11,771 bases of DNA from Sphingomonadaceae bacterium (GTDB taxonomy: Bacteria > Pseudomonadota > Alphaproteobacteria > Sphingomonadales > Sphingomonadaceae): NCBI GenBank assembly GCA_014380205.1, contig JACMKH010000137.1:1-11771 (forward strand), written 5' to 3'. Positions 1 to 7,242 of this stretch are shown here, piece after piece (position 1 is the stretch's first letter; every line of letters begins with the position of its first letter). The notes under the pieces are model-generated. The model searched no databases. It was given only the letters and a program-made list of their open reading frames with translations, and was not told where the DNA came from. A program made the translations under genes and the position numbers.

Positions 1-1049
1 AGCTTCAACCGCACCGTGCCCGATACATGCGCCTGACTATGGTCGATAGCCGCCTGCAACATTTCGCGCTCGGGCGAGAACCAGAACCCGTTATAGATCA
101 TCTCGGCATATTTCGGCATCAGCTCGTCTTTAAGATGCGCCGCGCCGCGATCCAGCGTGATGCTCTCGATACCGCGATGCGCCCGGGCGTAGATTTCGCC
201 GCCCGGTGTCTCGTACATGCCGCGCGATTTCATGCCGACGAAGCGGTTCTCGACGAGATCGAGCCGGCCGATGCCGTGGCGCTTGCCTCTTTCGTTGAGC
301 CGCGCGAGCAGGCTCGCGGGGCTCAGCCCCTCGCCGTCGATCGCGACCGGATCGCCGCGCTCGAAATCGATCTCGACGATCTCGGGCGTATCGGGCGCGT
401 CCTCGGGATTGTCGGTGCGCGAATAGACGTAATCGGGAACCTCCTGCCACGGGTCCTCGAGCACGAGCCCTTCAGAGGAGGTGTGGAGCAGGTTGGCGTC
501 AGTCGAAAAGGGCGCCTCGCCGCGCTTGTTCTTCGCTATTGGAATCTGGTGCGCTTCGGCGAACTCGATCAGCTTCGCGCGGCTCGTCAGATCCCATTCG
601 CGCCACGGCGCGATCACCTTGATGTCGGGGTTGAGCGCGTAATAGCCGAGTTCGAAGCGGACCTGGTCATTGCCCTTGCCCGTCGCGCCGTGCGCGACCG
701 CGTCGGCGCCGGTCTCCGCCGCAATCTCGATCTGGCGTTTGGCGATCAGCGGCCGCGCGATCGAGGTGCCGAGCAGATATTGCCCCTCGTAGACCGCGTT
801 GGCGCGGAACATCGGGAAGACGAAATCGCGGACGAACTCCTCGCGCAAATCCTCGATGAAGATATGCTCGGGCTTGACGCCGCCCGCCTCGGCCTTGCCG
901 CGCACCGGTTCGAGCTCCTCGCCCTGGCCGAGATCGGCGGTGAAGGTCACCACCTCGCACGCGTAGGTCTCCTTGAGCCAGCGCAGGATCACGCTGGTGT
1001 CGAGCCCACCCGAATAGGCGAGCACCACGCGGTTGACTTTGTCCTTCAT
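1..1049 (-). CDS. argG: Argininosuccinate synthase, 3' end cut by window edge
   Basis: Catalyses ATP-dependent joining of citrulline and aspartate to argininosuccinate, the penultimate step of arginine biosynthesis, in the cytoplasm. Reading leftwards from the ATG at 1049-1047 gives about 349 codons without a stop. The N terminus is [19 protein letters not shown], containing the SGGLDTS pyrophosphatase loop (PP-loop) that binds ATP. Further conserved stretches are visible, such as [14 protein letters not shown] and IAPWREWDL in the middle, and [13 protein letters not shown] (the synthase dimer/substrate region). The family is usually about 400 residues, so roughly 50 C-terminal residues lie outside the window. 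The start is chosen because the family begins a few residues before VLAYSGG; only a weak AGGCG-like ribosome site precedes it. It is divergent from the DUF1801 gene, with about 60 bp between the two starts. I see no arginine operator. The frame reads through cleanly, so it looks intact. Confidence 0.96.
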   Translation of the reverse strand, partial: MKDKVNRVVLAYSGGLDTSVILRWLKETYACEVVTFTADLGQGEELEPVRGKAEAGGVKPEHIFIEDLREEFVRDFVFPMFRANAVYEGQYLLGTSIARPLIAKRQIEIAAETGADAVAHGATGKGNDQVRFELGYYALNPDIKVIAPWREWDLTSRAKLIEFAEAHQIPIAKNKRGEAPFSTDANLLHTSSEGLVLEDPWQEVPDYVYSRTDNPEDAPDTPEIVEIDFERGDPVAIDGEGLSPASLLARLNERGKRHGIGRLDLVENRFVGMKSRGMYETPGGEIYARAHRGIESITLDRGAAHLKDELMPKYAEMIYNGFWFSPEREMLQAAIDHSQAHVSGTVRLK

Positions 1050-1095
1050 CGCGCCGCGCCTATGCGTTGGGCTATCTTCGTGCAACCATGGGCGG

Positions 1096-1102
1096 GGAGG
1101 AG
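1096..1102 (+). promoter_or_regulatory. Ribosome binding site for the DUF1801 gene
   Basis: GGAGGAG lies 9 nt before the ATG at 1112. It decides the start of the DUF1801 gene against two in-frame upstream candidates (TTG 1067, ATG 1088), neither of which has a comparable site. Confidence 0.7.
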
Positions 1103-1111
1103 AAGATTCGC

Positions 1112-1534
1112 ATGGCCGAGATCAAGACCAAGCCGACCGCGGTCGCGGTCGACGATTTCATCGACGCGGTCGAGCCCGCGCAACGGCGCGAGGACGCCAA
1201 GACCGTCTGCGCGATGATGGAGCGGCTGACCGGCGAGCCGCCGCGCATGTGGGGGCCGACGATCGTCGGCTTCGGCGAATATCACTACAAATATGAGAGC
1301 GGGCACGAGGGCGACATGTGCCGGATGGGCTTCAGCCCGCGCAAATCGGCGCTGACCATCTACCTCGTCCCGGGATTCGAGCGCGATCAGGCGCTGATGG
1401 AGCGGCTCGGCAAGCATAAGCACGGCAAATCCTGTCTCTACATCAACAAGCTTTCGGACATCGACCTTGACGTGCTCGAGGCGCTGGCGCGTGATACGCT
1501 GGATTATATGGAGGAGCACTATCCCCGCGCCTGA
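1112..1534 (+). CDS. DUF1801 (YdhG-like) domain protein
   Basis: A 140-residue protein beginning MAEIKTKPT. It has the DUF1801/YdhG layout: an N-terminal helix pair ([21 protein letters not shown]), then [19 protein letters not shown], then a hydrophobic strand with [15 protein letters not shown], and a C-terminal [20 protein letters not shown] segment followed by a helix. The domain fills the whole protein. No signal peptide or membrane segment is present, so it is probably cytoplasmic. The molecular function of DUF1801 is not established, and I do not assign one. The start at 1112 is preferred because of the GGAGGAG site 9 nt upstream. An in-frame ATG at 1088 sits 9 nt behind CTATCTT and would be the choice if the message were nearly leaderless. 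It is divergent from argG. The next gene is on the same strand but 210 bp away, so co-transcription with the cation exporter is unproven. Confidence 0.9.
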   Translation: MAEIKTKPTAVAVDDFIDAVEPAQRREDAKTVCAMMERLTGEPPRMWGPTIVGFGEYHYKYESGHEGDMCRMGFSPRKSALTIYLVPGFERDQALMERLGKHKHGKSCLYINKLSDIDLDVLEALARDTLDYMEEHYPRA

Positions 1535-1601
1535 AGCTTTCTCCAAGCTGACGGTCGCATTCAAACTGCGTAAACAGCAGCCGCGTTAGCCCGATCGCGT
1601 T

Positions 1602-1679
1602 ATGGACAGCGCCTTCAAGCTCGGCCTCGCGGCCTTTCTCGCCACCGTCGCGATTCTCGCGATCCCCGCGCTCGCGTAG
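1602..1679 (+). CDS. Possible 25-residue hydrophobic peptide (signal-peptide-like)
   Basis: ATG at 1602 opens a 25-codon frame ending in TAG at 1677. It encodes an N-terminal MDSAFK, a hydrophobic core of about 16 residues and the ending IPALA. The layout is that of a Sec signal peptide with an Ala-x-Ala cleavage site exactly where the frame stops, or of a single-pass micropeptide. There is no convincing Shine-Dalgarno sequence upstream. The sequence beyond the TAG does not continue as a recognisable exported protein in any frame, so I cannot show a broken gene. It may be a small membrane peptide, the remnant of a lost exported protein, or chance. It lies between the DUF1801 gene and the cation exporter, both on the same strand. 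Confidence 0.22.
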   Translation: MDSAFKLGLAAFLATVAILAIPALA

Positions 1680-1744
1680 GACAGCGCGCGCTGCCTTCGT
1701 CCTTGTCCTAGCATCACATCCACGCGCTGGGCTATGCGCGCGAC

Positions 1745-2659
1745 ATGGGCGCGGGACACGGGCATCACGGGCACGATCATGGCCACGCCCCCGCCGATTT
1801 CGGCCGCGCCTTCGCGATCGGCATCGTCCTCAACACGCTGTTCGTCGCGATCGAGGCGGGCTTCGGCTTCGCGATCGGATCGATGGCGCTGCTCGCCGAC
1901 GCGGGACACAATCTTTCGGACGTGCTCGGGCTGATCATCGCCTGGGCGGGGGCGACGCTTTCGCGCCGCGCGCCGAGCAAGCGCTTCACCTATGGGCTGC
2001 GCGGCTCCTCGATCCTCGCCGCGCTGATGAATGCGCTGCTTCTGCTCGTCGCGGTCGGGATGATCGCGCTCGAGGCGATCCAGCGATTCGCGAGCGTCGC
2101 GCCCGTCGCCGGGCTGACGATGATCGCGGTCGCGTCGGTGGGGATTCTCGTCAACGGCGCCACCGCGCTGCTGTTCGCGCGCGGACGCAAGGGCGACATC
2201 AATGTGCGCGGCGCCTATCTCCACATGGCCGCCGACGCGGGCGTTTCGGCGGGGGTGGTGATCGCGGGGGCGCTGATCCTGTGGACCGGCGCCTATTGGA
2301 TCGATCCGGTGACGAGCCTCGCGATCGGCCTCGTCATCCTGCTCGGCACCTGGGGGCTGCTGCGCGATTCGGTGACGATGTCGCTCGCGGCGGTGCCCGC
2401 GCACATCGACACCGACGAGGTCGAGGCCGAGCTTGCCGCGCTCGAAGGCGTCGCGCGTGTCCATGATCTCCATATCTGGAACATGAGCACCACCGAGACC
2501 GCGCTCACCGCGCATCTCGTCATGCCCGAAGGCCATCCCGGCGACGCGTTCCTCGCAGCGCTTCAGGCGCGGCTTTCGGCGCGCTTCCACATCGATCATT
2601 CGACCGTCCAGATCGAGCAGGGCGGTTGCGGCGGCGGGGCCGAACCTCGCTGCCGCTAA
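1745..2659 (+). CDS. Cation diffusion facilitator family transporter (CzcD/ZitB-like)
   Basis: A 304-residue inner-membrane proton antiporter, expected to export Zn2+ and possibly Co2+, Cd2+ or other divalent metals from the cytoplasm. The N terminus is His-rich (eight residues 5-14 include five His), typical of CzcD-type metal-binding tails. Six membrane spans can be placed between about residues 20 and 205. The transport-site pairs are both present: HNLSD in the second span (H55, D59) and HMAAD in the fifth (H160, D164). The cytoplasmic C-terminal ferredoxin-like domain starts near 220 and has the family's HDLHIW stretch (240-245) and the HIDHSTVQIE ending. The tail adds two cysteines (C295, C303). 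The ATG at 1745 is chosen because it just includes the His-rich tail; no strong ribosome site precedes it. No metal regulator is adjacent. Substrate among divalent metals cannot be fixed from sequence alone. Confidence 0.94.
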   Translation: MGAGHGHHGHDHGHAPADFGRAFAIGIVLNTLFVAIEAGFGFAIGSMALLADAGHNLSDVLGLIIAWAGATLSRRAPSKRFTYGLRGSSILAALMNALLLLVAVGMIALEAIQRFASVAPVAGLTMIAVASVGILVNGATALLFARGRKGDINVRGAYLHMAADAGVSAGVVIAGALILWTGAYWIDPVTSLAIGLVILLGTWGLLRDSVTMSLAAVPAHIDTDEVEAELAALEGVARVHDLHIWNMSTTETALTAHLVMPEGHPGDAFLAALQARLSARFHIDHSTVQIEQGGCGGGAEPRCR

Positions 2660-2758
2660 CGTTCGTCGGAGCGCGCGTATCGCTGGTCGGGAAGCGGCTG
2701 GCACCGCACGGGCAAAACGGCTTAGGGGAGGGGCATTCACCCGAACGGAGTCGCCCCC

Positions 2759-4576
2759 GTGAATCGCATCCTTCTTCTCGCATCGCCCGCCTTGCTTGCG
2801 CTCGCCTCGCCCGGACTCGCCCAGCAGCCCGCGCCCGCGCCGCCCGCCGCCGCCGAAAACCCCGACGCCGCGCTCGCCGCGTTCTTCGAAACCTACGACC
2901 AGGCGCAGCTCGCGCGCTCGCCGCTGTCCAAATCCTATCGCGGCGTCCGCGACGCCGATTACGGCCGCTGGGACGATTTCTCGGACGCCGCCGCGATCGT
3001 CGAGCATCACGCCGACCAGGCCGCGCTCGCCGAGATGCGCGCGCGCTTCGACCCCTCGGCGCTTTCGCCCGAATCGAGGCTCTCGTTCCGGCTGTTCGAG
3101 CGCCAGATCGAGCGGTCGGACCGCGCCTTCGCGTTTCGTGGCAATGGCTATGTCTTCGACCAGATGAACGGCGCGCAGAGCGAGCTTCCCGCCTTCCTGA
3201 TCAACATCCACCGCATCTCGAACGCCGCCGAGGCCGAGGCCTATGCGTCGCGGCTCGAGAATCTGGGGACGGCGTTCGACCAGCTCATCGCCGAGGCCGA
3301 CCGGCGCGCCGAAGCGGGGCTGATCCCGCCGCGCTGGGTATTCCCCTATGTGCTCTCCGATTCGCGCAACGTCGTCACCGGCGCGCCGTTCGGCGAGGGG
3401 CCCGACGCGCCGCTCTGGGCGGACTTTCAGGCCAAGGTCAACGCGCTCGAGATTCCGCAGGCGGAGAAGGACGTGCTGCTCGCGCGCGGCCGCGCGGCGC
3501 TCGTCGATGTCGTCGGTCCCGCCTATCAGCGGCTGATCGCGACGCTCGCACGCCATCAGACCCAGGCGCCGACCGACGACGGCGTCTGGCGGCTCGCCGA
3601 CGGCGCCGAATATTACGCCGAGCGGCTGTCGAACTACACCACGACCGATCTCACCGCTGACCGAATCCACCAGATCGGGCTCGACGAGATCGCGCGCATC
3701 CACCGGGAGATGGAGGGGATCAAGACGCGCGTCGGCTTCGAGGGCACGCTCCCGCAGTTCTTCGCGCATCTGCGCGAGGGCGAGCAATATTATTACGCGA
3801 CGCGCGCCGAATATCTCGCCGCCGCCAACGCCGCGATCGACGCGATGCGCCCGCGCCTCCCCGAATTCTTCGGCCGCCTCCCCCAGGCCCCGCTCGTCGT
3901 GCGCGAGGTCGAGCCCTTCCGCGAGGAATCGGCGGGCAAGGCCTTCTACAACAGCCCCGCCCCCGACGGCTCGCGGCCGGGCACTTACTATGTCAACCTG
4001 TTCAATCTCAGGGACATGTCGAGGACCGAGCTCGAGGCGCTCGCCTTCCACGAGGGCATCCCCGGCCATCACCTTCAGCGCGCGCTCCAGACCGAGTCGA
4101 CGGGGCTGCCGCCCTTTCGCCGCTTCGGCGGCTTCACCGCCTATACCGAGGGCTGGGGGCTCTATGCCGAGGAGCTCGCCAAGGAGATGGGCTTCTACGC
4201 CGATCCCTATGCCGATTTCGGCCGGCTCGGCATGGAGCTATGGCGCGCCGCGCGGCTGGTCGTCGACACGGGCATCCATCACCTGCGCTGGACGCGCGAG
4301 CGCGCGATCCAGTATCTCGCTGAAAACACGCCCAACCCGCCCGGCGACATCGAGAAGGCGATCGAGCGCTACATCGTCTATCCGGGCCAGGCGACCGCTT
4401 ACATGATCGGCAAGCTCCGCATCATGGAGCTGCGTGAATCCGCGCGGACGCGGCTCGGCGACCGCTTCGATATCCGCGAATTCCATGACACGGTGCTCGG
4501 CGCGGGCCCCGTTCCGCTCGACGTGCTCGGCGAGGTGGTCGACCAATGGGTCGTTTCGAGACATGCGGCCAATTAA
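2759..4576 (+). CDS. Secreted DUF885 family protein, putative metallopeptidase
   Basis: A 605-residue exported protein. It starts with GTG at 2759, with CGGAG 8 nt upstream. A classical signal peptide follows (MNRILLLASPALLALASPGLA, cleavage likely after A21), then a Pro/Ala-rich linker to about residue 35 and a long alpha-helical DUF885 domain. The hallmark HEGIPGHH occurs at residues 431-438, and TEGWGLYAEEL from 463 supplies E464, a plausible third metal ligand. These suggest a zinc site of the peptidase-MA kind, although the spacing is HExxxxHH, not the classical HExxH. The full length and intact C terminus (about 600 residues) match the family. The probable location is the periplasm. The substrate is unknown; peptide hydrolysis is inferred from the motif only. 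It is separated by 99 bp from the cation exporter and is followed by terminator-like hairpins, so it is probably a single-gene unit. Confidence 0.92.
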   Translation: MNRILLLASPALLALASPGLAQQPAPAPPAAAENPDAALAAFFETYDQAQLARSPLSKSYRGVRDADYGRWDDFSDAAAIVEHHADQAALAEMRARFDPSALSPESRLSFRLFERQIERSDRAFAFRGNGYVFDQMNGAQSELPAFLINIHRISNAAEAEAYASRLENLGTAFDQLIAEADRRAEAGLIPPRWVFPYVLSDSRNVVTGAPFGEGPDAPLWADFQAKVNALEIPQAEKDVLLARGRAALVDVVGPAYQRLIATLARHQTQAPTDDGVWRLADGAEYYAERLSNYTTTDLTADRIHQIGLDEIARIHREMEGIKTRVGFEGTLPQFFAHLREGEQYYYATRAEYLAAANAAIDAMRPRLPEFFGRLPQAPLVVREVEPFREESAGKAFYNSPAPDGSRPGTYYVNLFNLRDMSRTELEALAFHEGIPGHHLQRALQTESTGLPPFRRFGGFTAYTEGWGLYAEELAKEMGFYADPYADFGRLGMELWRAARLVVDTGIHHLRWTRERAIQYLAENTPNPPGDIEKAIERYIVYPGQATAYMIGKLRIMELRESARTRLGDRFDIREFHDTVLGAGPVPLDVLGEVVDQWVVSRHAAN

Positions 4577-4656
4577 CCCACGTTATTTTTCGTGAAAATG
4601 TCGTTTCTGTCCAATACCCCCCGATTCGACTCGCCTAGACCCGACCGTGCGACCCG

Positions 4657-4682
4657 AAGAATCCCGCTGCGGGATTCTTTAT
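4657..4682 (+). terminator. Rho-independent terminator, first of a tandem pair
   Basis: AAGAATCCCGC (4657-4667) is the exact inverted complement of GCGGGATTCTT (4669-4679). In practice this is a 9-bp stem with a GCTGC loop. The stem foot is A/T-rich and is followed by TTAT. It probably ends the DUF885 transcript about 80 bp after its stop codon. Because the stem is symmetrical it could also act on leftward transcripts. Confidence 0.75.
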
Positions 4683-4684
4683 CC

Positions 4685-4724
4685 TGGCCCGGTCGGACCT
4701 CGGTCCGGCCGGGCTACTTTTATT
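4685..4724 (+). terminator. Second tandem terminator-like hairpin
   Basis: GCCCGGTCGGACC (4687-4699) pairs with GGTCCGGCCGGGC (4702-4714) with one G-T wobble. The stem can be extended to 4685/4716. A short CTTTTATT tract follows. It stands only a few bases behind the first terminator and probably backs it up. Confidence 0.65.
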
Positions 4725-4795
4725 CGCGCGGCGAATGGGTTAGAACGATCGCGCAACAAAGACGGCAAAATGCCGCCACAGGGGTCGCGCCCACC

Positions 4796-5656
4796 ATGAA
4801 CGAGCCGCTCGGGATCAGTCTCGAATATGCCGCGCCCGCGCCCGATCTGCGCGAGCTGATCTCGAGCTATTATCTGTTCGACGCGCCGGGCCCGAGTCTG
4901 CGCGAGACCGAACGCGCCGACCGCGCGCAGCTGCGCTTCGTGCTCGTCGGCGAGGGCGGCTACATCTTCCGCGACGGCCATGAGCAGCGCGCGCCGAGCG
5001 CGCTCATCCTCGGCCCGACGACGGGACCGACGATCAGCTATGCCGAAGGCCCGCTGACCATCTTCGGCGCGGGGCTCCAGCCCGCGGGCTGGGCCGCGAT
5101 GATGGGCGCCGAGGCGGGGGAATACACCGACCGACTGCTCGACGCGGCCGAGATCTTCGGGAGCGAGGCGCTCGCGGCTCTGCATGCGCGTTTCCTCGCG
5201 GCGCGGACGCTCCCCGCGATGGCCGCGATCGCCGATGAGGCCACGCGCTCGTTGCTGCACCGCGCCGACGAGACCTCGCTGTGGTTCACGCGGATGGTCG
5301 ACCGCTGGCTCGCGGGGCCCGCGCCGAGCGTCGACGCGCTGATCGCCGAGACGGGGCTGTCTCAACGCCATGTCGAGCGGCTCAGCAAGCGCCACTATGG
5401 CGTCGGCCCCAAGCGGCTCGCGCGTAAATACCGCGCGTTGCGCGCCGCCTCCGCTCTCGCACGCGGCGATGCCGAAGAGATCGCGGCGGCGAGCGACGGC
5501 TTCTACGACCAGTCGCATCTGATCCGCGAGGTCAAGCGCTTCACGGGCGCCACCCCCGGCGACATGCGCGACCACACACCCACGCTGACCCGCGCCACGA
5601 TCGGCGGCCGCAGCGGCCTCGCCGGCCAGGTCGGCCCACTCGTGTCCGACACCTGA
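4796..5656 (+). CDS. AraC-family transcriptional regulator
   Basis: A 286-residue cytoplasmic DNA-binding regulator. Residues 1-165 form the sensing half, with an AraC-type N-terminal pattern: LRELISSYYLFDAP, a beta-rich QLRFVLVGEGGYIF part and a GPTTGPTISY part. The ligand is unknown. The C-terminal half carries the two helix-turn-helix units of the AraC family: residues about 177-205 (SVDALIAETGLSQRHVERL) and about 228-256. The latter has the signature GFYDQSHLIREVKRFTGATP, which identifies the family. The ATG at 4796 is chosen because the protein aligns with the family from here and the upstream frame would have to pass two terminators. AGGGG lies 11 nt before it. A low-complexity tail follows residue 260. 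It has no obvious target gene next to it. It may act on a distant gene, or on the CNNM-type gene 89 bp downstream. Confidence 0.92.
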   Translation: MNEPLGISLEYAAPAPDLRELISSYYLFDAPGPSLRETERADRAQLRFVLVGEGGYIFRDGHEQRAPSALILGPTTGPTISYAEGPLTIFGAGLQPAGWAAMMGAEAGEYTDRLLDAAEIFGSEALAALHARFLAARTLPAMAAIADEATRSLLHRADETSLWFTRMVDRWLAGPAPSVDALIAETGLSQRHVERLSKRHYGVGPKRLARKYRALRAASALARGDAEEIAAASDGFYDQSHLIREVKRFTGATPGDMRDHTPTLTRATIGGRSGLAGQVGPLVSDT

Positions 5657-5684
5657 GGCGTCTCGCCGCCCGCGACGCCTCGGG
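5652..5684 (+). terminator. Stem-loop at the end of the AraC-family gene
   Basis: CCTGAGGCGTC (5652-5662, containing the TGA stop) pairs with GACGCCTCGGG (5674-5684) through one wobble, leaving an 11-nt loop. No T-run follows directly, so termination is uncertain. It may instead protect the 3' end or be a weak terminator. Confidence 0.4.
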
Positions 5685-5745
5685 CGCGGCGATCATTCTA
5701 TTGTCCGTCGCCCGTTTTCGCGCCATCTAGGTCGCCACCCCGCCA

Positions 5746-7074
5746 ATGCCCGCGCTCACCCCCTTCCCCTGGATCGACCTCCTCATCATCCTCGCGCTGG
5801 TCGCGCTCAATGGTGTCTTCGCGATGTCCGAGCTCGCGATCGTCTCGGCGCGCAAGGCGCGGCTCCAGGCGATGGTCAAGCACGGCAAACACGGCGCGCA
5901 GGCGGCGATCGACCTCGCCTCCGATCCCGGTCGCTTCCTCTCGACCGTGCAGATCGGGATTACGCTGATCGGGATCATCGCGGGCGCCTATTCGGGCGCG
6001 ACACTGGGCGGGCCGGTCGGTGAGCGGATCGCGCGGCTCGGCGTAAGCCCCGCGACCGCCGCGACGATCGGCTTCGCGATCGTCATCGGCCTCACCACCT
6101 ATGCGAGCCTCGTCATCGGCGAACTCGTCCCCAAGCAGTTCGCGTTGCGCAATCCCGAGAAGATCGCCGCCTGGATGGCGCCGCCGATGCGCTGGCTGTC
6201 GATCGCGACCGCGCCGCTCGGTTGGCTGCTCGACGCGACCAGCGCGCTGATCTTCCGCCTGCTTCGGATGAACCGCGAATCGGAGAACCGCGTCACCGCC
6301 GAGGAGCTCCACATGCTCGTCGCGGAGGCGACGCGATCGGGCGTTATCGAGGAGAGCGAGCGCGCGATCATATCGGGCGTGGTGCGGCTCGCCGACCGGC
6401 CCGTGCGCGAGGTGATGACCCCGCGCACCGAGGTCGACTGGATTGAGGCCGACAGCGATGAAGAGGCAATTCGCGCGGCCTTGCTCGCGACGCCGCGCAC
6501 GCGGCTTCCCGTGGCGCACGAATCGGTCGATCACATCATCGGCGTCGTCCAGTCTCGCGACATCGTCACCGCGCTGTTCGAGGGCCGCGCGCTCGATCTG
6601 CGCGGACTGATGCGCGCGGCGCCCGTGATCCCCGATCAGATCGACGCGATGGACGCGCTCGAGGCGCTGCGCGGCGCCGACGTTCCGATGGCGCTGGTCC
6701 ACGACGAATACGGCCATTTCGAGGGGATCGTGACGCCGCTCGACCTGCTCATCGCGATCGCGGGCGAGTTCGCGTCCGATGCCGGCGACACAGACCCGCC
6801 GTTCGTGGAGCGCGACGACGGCAGCTGGCTGCTCTCGGGCTCGCTCGCCGCCGATGCGATGGCCGAGAAGCTCTGCTTCGACCTTCCCGAGGATCGCGAA
6901 TACGCGACCGTCGCGGGCTATGCGCTGGCGGCGCTGCGCCGCCTGCCGGTCACCGGCGACCGGTTCGAGCGCCATGGCTGGCGCTTCGAGATCGTCGACA
7001 TGGACGGCCGCAAGATCGACAAGCTGCTCGCCTGGGAGGCCGACCGGCCGCCCAACCGCAACGAAGGGGAATAG
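5746..7074 (+). CDS. CNNM/CorC-type membrane protein (DUF21, two CBS domains, CorC_HlyC)
   Basis: A 442-residue inner-membrane protein of the hemolysin-C/YtfL/CNNM group, thought to export or control Mg2+/Co2+ or, in some members, polyamines. Residues 1-180 are the DUF21 transmembrane domain. It has spans near 10-35, 65-85, 105-125 and 145-172 and the conserved segments MSELAIVSARKARL (27-40) and GELVPKQFALRNPE (125-138). Two CBS motifs, which bind nucleotides, follow at about 220-280 (from VREVMTPRTEVDWI) and 290-340 (including PMALVHDEYGHFEGIVTPLD). The CorC_HlyC domain lies at about 350-430. Length and domain order are normal and complete. There is no good ribosome site at the ATG. The name hemolysin is historical and no toxin function is implied. 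It is followed after 3 bp by a small membrane protein gene, almost certainly in one operon. Confidence 0.94.
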   Translation: MPALTPFPWIDLLIILALVALNGVFAMSELAIVSARKARLQAMVKHGKHGAQAAIDLASDPGRFLSTVQIGITLIGIIAGAYSGATLGGPVGERIARLGVSPATAATIGFAIVIGLTTYASLVIGELVPKQFALRNPEKIAAWMAPPMRWLSIATAPLGWLLDATSALIFRLLRMNRESENRVTAEELHMLVAEATRSGVIEESERAIISGVVRLADRPVREVMTPRTEVDWIEADSDEEAIRAALLATPRTRLPVAHESVDHIIGVVQSRDIVTALFEGRALDLRGLMRAAPVIPDQIDAMDALEALRGADVPMALVHDEYGHFEGIVTPLDLLIAIAGEFASDAGDTDPPFVERDDGSWLLSGSLAADAMAEKLCFDLPEDREYATVAGYALAALRRLPVTGDRFERHGWRFEIVDMDGRKIDKLLAWEADRPPNRNEGE

Positions 7075-7077
7075 ACG

Positions 7078-7242
7078 ATGCGCATCGTGATATTTCTGGT
7101 GATCGCCGCCGTGCTGATCTTCATCGCCGCGCGGATCGCGGTGTTCGTCGTCTCGCTGCTGATCTGGGGGGTCGCGATCGCGCTCGTCCTGGCCGCGATA
7201 TTCTACGCGATGCGGCAGTTCGGCCCTAAGCCGCCCGGCTGA
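7078..7242 (+). CDS. 54-residue membrane protein, unknown function
   Basis: The ATG at 7078 lies 3 bp after the stop of the CNNM-type gene (TAG ACG ATG), so translation is probably coupled to it. The product starts MRIVIFLVIAAVLIFIAARI and stays hydrophobic to about residue 44, long enough for two closely spaced membrane spans with a single Arg (R19) between them. A short polar tail, MRQFGPKPPG, follows. No known family is recognised. The reading frame ends at TGA 7240-7242 and overlaps the last 17 bp of the convergent rpoN gene on the other strand. The tight coupling suggests a small partner or stabiliser of the upstream transporter-like protein, which is inference only. Confidence 0.6.
   Translation: MRIVIFLVIAAVLIFIAARIAVFVVSLLIWGVAIALVLAAIFYAMRQFGPKPPG

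Larger units (their letters stand above)
4577..4795. other. Hairpin-dense intergenic spacer
   Basis: About 219 bp between the DUF885 gene and the AraC-type regulator hold no credible gene. Four stem-loops can be read directly: 4657-4679, 4685-4716, 4722-4736 and 4763-4775. The first two look like rho-independent terminators; the last two lie in what should be the leader of the regulator gene. A reading frame open from 4592 runs through both terminators and is not believed to be coding. Confidence 0.7.

Noticed and set aside
27..1217. A 396-codon plus-strand frame across the argG region
   Set aside because: The minus strand encodes a clean argininosuccinate synthase over the same bases; the plus frame has no recognisable domain and runs into the DUF1801 gene.
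1586..4072. A very long minus-strand open frame (828 codons) opposite the cation exporter and the DUF885 gene
   Set aside because: It lies antisense to two clearly recognisable genes, has no family resemblance, is extremely Arg/Gly-rich and reflects the scarcity of stops in GC-rich DNA.
4592..4795. N-terminal extension of the AraC-family protein from the ATG at 4592
   Set aside because: It would run through two terminator-like hairpins and gives a sequence unlike the family; the ATG at 4796 matches the usual start.
5698..6975. A 425-codon minus-strand frame opposite the CNNM-type gene
   Set aside because: Antisense shadow of a full-length, well-conserved membrane protein; the translated product is Arg/Asp-rich without motifs.
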